Source: Candidatus Colimonas fimequi
GTDB taxonomy: Bacteria; Bacillota; Clostridia; Peptostreptococcales; Anaerovoracaceae
Assembly (NCBI GenBank): GCA_018065295.1
Contig: JAGHTQ010000180.1
Location: 1-25,972, forward strand
Reading direction: 5' to 3'
DNA: 25,972 nucleotides
The notes under the pieces were generated by a model. The model was not told the origin of the DNA. It worked only from the letters and a program-made list of their open reading frames with translations, and did no database searches. This document shows, piece after piece, positions 23,345 through 25,972 of this stretch (the stretch's first letter is position 1; every line of letters begins with the position of its first letter). Both the position numbers and the translations under genes were made by a program.

Positions 23345-24541
23345 TTAGTTGGCACGCATTAATTTATACATTCCTTCCTTAAGGCCCTCAATGGAGAGTC
23401 TAAACATTGGGAATACCTTCTCGATTTCAACGAAGGATTCAGGCATCCACATTGGATTGTCGTCTCTTTCCTGCGGGTGAAGCCAGATGGAATGTTCGTA
23501 TTTCTCTCTGAATCTGCGGAACCATGTGATTCCGTCAGGTCTAGCATTTGATCTATATGGATTATATGAAGTATCCATAAGTTCGTGGATAGCCATGTCG
23601 GCATCTCCAACGAATATTACTCGATAGTCACTTGAAATGTTGCGCAGAATCCAGTCGGTCTTGATAACCTCTTCGGTATCAATAGATGGATCCTTGTACA
23701 CAACGGATTCCAGACAGTTGTGGAAGTAATAAATCTTCAGGTCTGTGAATGTGTTAGCCTTCAGCAGTGACTGGAAAAGAAGGCTGCAGATCTGCTCGAA
23801 TGGACGCATTGAACCGCCTGAGTCGATGAGTACCATAACCTTCAGCTTGTTTCTGCGAGGCGGCTGCATCTTGATATCCAGAATTCCGCCCTGCTTACAT
23901 GTGCTGTTGATGGTGCCCATGATGTCCAGTTCCTCTTCCTGAGTGTTCAGTTTTCTTGAAAGCTCACGGAGCATTCTGAACGCCATCTGGAACTGTCTTG
24001 ACTCGATAGTGCTATCTGTACGCCAGTCTCTGAACTTACGGTCACCACGTGCGTGAATGATGGACTTGCCACCAGCACCCTGCATCTGGCCTCCGTTACC
24101 AGGACCTGGCATAGCTCCACGGCTACCGTTAGGGTTTGCCGCCACAGGCGCGCTGCCGTCAGTACCGCTCAGATCCATTGGACCCATTTCAGTAGCACCC
24201 ATTCTAGCCTCGAGAGCCTGTCTCATTGCCACCGGGTTAATGTCCTTCTGCTCAGCATAAGCGTTGAAGATCTCTTCAGCAAGTTCTGGATGGTGAAGAA
24301 GTTCTTCAAGCTCACGTCTCAGGGACTCTGAAGACACATTTTTGAAATATTGATAAAAGAGTTCTTCGAATTTATCAAGGTCAGTCTCACTCTTCACAAG
24401 GAGCGCCCTGCAAAGGACGAAAAATCCTCTCACTGTCTGCCCATGATATCCACGATGCATTCCGTCAATGAGGGAAAGCCAGTCGTGAAGACTTACCTTA
24501 AATCCGCCTGAACGTAGGAATAACAGGAAATCCAGAAACAT
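23345..24541 (-). CDS. VWA domain protein, CoxE-like
   Basis: 398-residue cytoplasmic protein. Residues 1-110 are helical (FLLFLRSGGFKVSLHDWL at the start is typical of CoxE-like proteins). A Gly/Pro-rich flexible linker spans about 115-165, followed by a von Willebrand A domain from about 230. The metal site reads D240-S-G-G-S244, so the middle residue of the usual DxSxS is Gly. Its start overlaps the MoxR stop by one base (TAATG). MoxR/CoxE pairs act as chaperone-like machines in metal cofactor insertion or enzyme activation (for example CO dehydrogenase maturation); no such target enzyme lies in this window. The partner is therefore unknown. Confidence 0.88.
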   Translation of the reverse strand: MFLDFLLFLRSGGFKVSLHDWLSLIDGMHRGYHGQTVRGFFVLCRALLVKSETDLDKFEELFYQYFKNVSSESLRRELEELLHHPELAEEIFNAYAEQKDINPVAMRQALEARMGATEMGPMDLSGTDGSAPVAANPNGSRGAMPGPGNGGQMQGAGGKSIIHARGDRKFRDWRTDSTIESRQFQMAFRMLRELSRKLNTQEEELDIMGTINSTCKQGGILDIKMQPPRRNKLKVMVLIDSGGSMRPFEQICSLLFQSLLKANTFTDLKIYYFHNCLESVVYKDPSIDTEEVIKTDWILRNISSDYRVIFVGDADMAIHELMDTSYNPYRSNARPDGITWFRRFREKYEHSIWLHPQERDDNPMWMPESFVEIEKVFPMFRLSIEGLKEGMYKLMRAN

Positions 24542-25371
24542 TATCTGAGCCCCCTGAAACTGTTCTTAGCTGTTTCAAGATCCTCGTCCTTCTTGAGAAG
24601 GAATCCGATAAGGGGCAGATCCTGTCTTAATCTATCAGTTGGAAGACCGGACAGCTTAAGTGCGCTGATCCAGTCGAGAAGTTCACTTGTACTTGGCTTC
24701 TTCTTCAGTTCGAAGTATTCGCGAACGTGGAAGAATGCGTCGATAACCTGCTCTACCAGTTCTTCTTCGATGTCTGGATAATGAGCTCTGATAATCTCAG
24801 CCATCAGTTCCTTGTTAGGGAACTCGATGAAGTGGAACGCACATCTACGCAGGAATGCATCCGGCAGTTCCTTCTCGGCATTTGATGTGATAACAACGAT
24901 AGGTGGATTCTTGGCCTTGATTGTTTCGTCAGTTTCTGGAATATAGAATTCCATTCTGTCCAGTTCCCAGAGAAGGTCGTTAGGGAACTCCAGATCAGCC
25001 TTATCGATTTCGTCGATAAGGAGAACGCACTGTTCATCTGATGTGAAAGCTTCACCGATCTTGCCCAGCTTAATGTAGTTCTTAACATCGTCAACGCCTT
25101 CGTTACCCAGTTCACTGTCGTAGAGTCTACGAACTACGTCGTACTGATAAAGGCCATCCTGTGCCTTTGTTGTTGACTTAATGCTCCAGATAATAAGCTT
25201 CTTGCCAAGAGCTGCAGCAATCGCTTCTGCAAGTGCAGTCTTGCCTGTTCCCGGCTCACCTTTAACAAGCAAAGGCTTCTTCATGCCTACTGCAATATTT
25301 ACTGTTAACATTAAATCGTCATCTATTACATAATTGTCAGTTCCCTTGAACTGGTATACCTGTTCACTCAT
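24541..25371 (-). CDS. MoxR-family AAA+ ATPase
   Basis: 276-residue AAA+ ATPase. Walker A is GEPGTGKT (38-45), Walker B VLLIDEIDKAD (116-126), sensor-1 VVITSNAEKELPDAFLRRC with the arginine-finger region, and a helical lid in the last 80 residues. AAGGAG lies 8 bases before the ATG. It is the first gene of the minus-strand run MoxR-VWA-U32-lyase and has its own promoter at 25428-25456. It probably forms a hexamer that works with the VWA protein to remodel a client protein; the client is unknown. Confidence 0.93.
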   Translation of the reverse strand: MSEQVYQFKGTDNYVIDDDLMLTVNIAVGMKKPLLVKGEPGTGKTALAEAIAAALGKKLIIWSIKSTTKAQDGLYQYDVVRRLYDSELGNEGVDDVKNYIKLGKIGEAFTSDEQCVLLIDEIDKADLEFPNDLLWELDRMEFYIPETDETIKAKNPPIVVITSNAEKELPDAFLRRCAFHFIEFPNKELMAEIIRAHYPDIEEELVEQVIDAFFHVREYFELKKKPSTSELLDWISALKLSGLPTDRLRQDLPLIGFLLKKDEDLETAKNSFRGLR

Positions 25372-25427
25372 TTTCTCTTCTCCTTAGTGTACTTTCGCTT
25401 AGGCCGTGCACATGGCCCTTTGGAAAA

Positions 25428-25456
25428 ATTGTATCACGAATAGGCGAGGCTAACAA
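25428..25456 (-). promoter_or_regulatory. Promoter of the moxR operon
   Basis: On the minus strand: -35 TTGTTA (25451-25456), exact 17-base spacer, extended -10 TGA-TACAAT (25428-25433). The leader of about 50 bases includes a weak GGCC-N8-GGCC repeat (25402-25417). Confidence 0.72.
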
Positions 25457-25484
25457 CGTTCTTGCTTAAGAAACTGGGAACGCA

Positions 25485-25513
25485 AAACGAGAGGCTGAAA
25501 TAGCCTCTCGTTT
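25485..25513 (-). terminator. Terminator after the sugar ABC transporter ATPase gene
   Basis: Perfect 12-bp stem AAACGAGAGGCT / AGCCTCTCGTTT with a 5-base loop, followed by TTTT on the minus strand (partly in the stem). It lies 40 bases after the stop codon. Confidence 0.8.
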
Positions 25514-25553
25514 CCAAGTTTGTCGTAAATCCCAATATTCTCTTTATTACCGA

Positions 25554-25972
25554 TTAAATAACTTCTTCAGTATCCTTATCGAAGATGTGAATGCAGTTCT
25601 CGTCGATTACCAGTGTCGCGCGGTCATCAGTCTTGATTGCGAACTTAGAAGGAACTCTTGAAATCATCTTGCAATCTGCATAATCCATATAGAGATAGAT
25701 TTCTGAACCCATCATTTCTGCCAGGTTAACATCTACTTCTAATGTTGCATCTGGATTTGCTGCGATCATTTCTGGTTCAGCGTGAATGTCTTCTGGACGA
25801 ACGCCGAGAACTACTTCCTTGCCAACATAATCTGCAAGAGCAGCCTTATCTGACTTAACCTTAGTGTCAGCAAATGAAAGAACGTTTCCGTCGCCTTCCT
25901 GTCCAACAACTGCATTAATGAAGTTCATCTGTGGTGATCCGATGAATCCAGCAACGAACATGTTGCATGGAG
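25554..25972 (-). CDS. Sugar ABC transporter ATP-binding protein, MalK/UgpC/MsmK type (N-terminal part outside window)
   Basis: Only the C-terminal 138 or so residues are inside the window; the reading frame stays open to the right edge (PCNMFVAGFIGSPQMNF). This segment is the end of the nucleotide-binding domain and the OB-fold-like regulatory domain of CUT1 sugar importers, with the typical VLGVRPEDIH, the MGSEIYLYM segment, and RVPSKFAIKTDD. The ATPase motifs lie outside. Such ATPases energise uptake of oligosaccharides or glycerol phosphate, and one copy often serves several importers. The right edge cuts it; no transport partner is visible. Confidence 0.93.
   Translation of the reverse strand, partial: PCNMFVAGFIGSPQMNFINAVVGQEGDGNVLSFADTKVKSDKAALADYVGKEVVLGVRPEDIHAEPEMIAANPDATLEVDVNLAEMMGSEIYLYMDYADCKMISRVPSKFAIKTDDRATLVIDENCIHIFDKDTEEVI

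Noticed and set aside
25402..25417. GGCC-N8-GGCC repeat in the moxR leader as a regulatory hairpin
   Set aside because: Only a 4-bp stem around a self-complementary GTGCAC; too weak to claim a function.
1..25972. CRISPR arrays, tRNA or rRNA genes, insertion sequences, prophage or toxin-antitoxin genes
   Set aside because: No regularly spaced repeats, tRNA-like cloverleaf, transposase motifs or phage genes were found on either strand by eye; intergenic gaps are short and filled with promoters and terminators.

Overview
The window looks like part of the chromosome of an anaerobic member of the Clostridia (Bacillota). The signs are strong GGAGG-type ribosome binding sites, moderate G+C, Gram-positive style promoters (TTGNNN-17-TATAAT, often with an extended TG), split ThrE exporter genes, LrgAB, a TRAP uptake system, radical-SAM and Fe-S carrier proteins, and no respiratory genes. 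A Family XIII/Anaerovoracaceae-like gut or oral organism is a guess, not shown. I see no rRNA, tRNA, CRISPR array, insertion sequence or prophage. Both window edges cut genes.

Layout. (1) 1-2839, minus strand: a DNA-damage-type cluster made of a radical SAM protein with a helix-hairpin-helix tail, its DUF4130 partner, and a Sir2 deacylase cut by the left edge. Its promoter carries two LexA/SOS-like boxes. (2) 2956-4910, minus: an isocitrate dehydrogenase-family gene and a GntR/FCD regulator, with a perfect inverted repeat over the start of transcription. (3) 4930-6258, plus: a two-gene threonine/serine exporter. (4) 6342-8561, minus: an ABC-F ATPase and a small HNH protein with a C-terminal membrane tail; a LysR regulator is divergent (8749-9657, plus). 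(5) 9713-14536, minus: a predicted opine dehydrogenase, a three-gene TRAP transporter (dctP, dctQ, dctM) and a YgjV-like membrane protein. (6) 14858-16820, minus: an Mrp Fe-S carrier ATPase and lrgAB; the mrp promoter lies inside the lrgAB terminator. (7) 16911-19633, plus: a MATE efflux pump, an overlapping HAD phosphatase, and a chorismate mutase with an ACT-like tail that has its own promoter. (8) 19684-25371, minus: a probable four-gene operon of MoxR ATPase, CoxE-like VWA protein, long U32 peptidase-family protein and an aspartase/fumarase-family lyase. (9) 25554-25972, minus: the C-terminal end of a sugar ABC transporter ATPase.

The most interesting part is the first. The radical SAM/DUF4130 pair is a conserved but biochemically undefined 'DNA modification/repair' pair. 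Here the sequence itself gives a regulatory clue: two CGAAC-N4-GTTC motifs 22 bp apart, one covering the -35 element. That predicts induction by DNA damage. The second theme is an apparent opine (N-carboxyalkyl amino acid) uptake and oxidation module, inferred from the pairing of an opine dehydrogenase with a TRAP transporter. Functions are assigned from recalled family motifs; no database search was possible.
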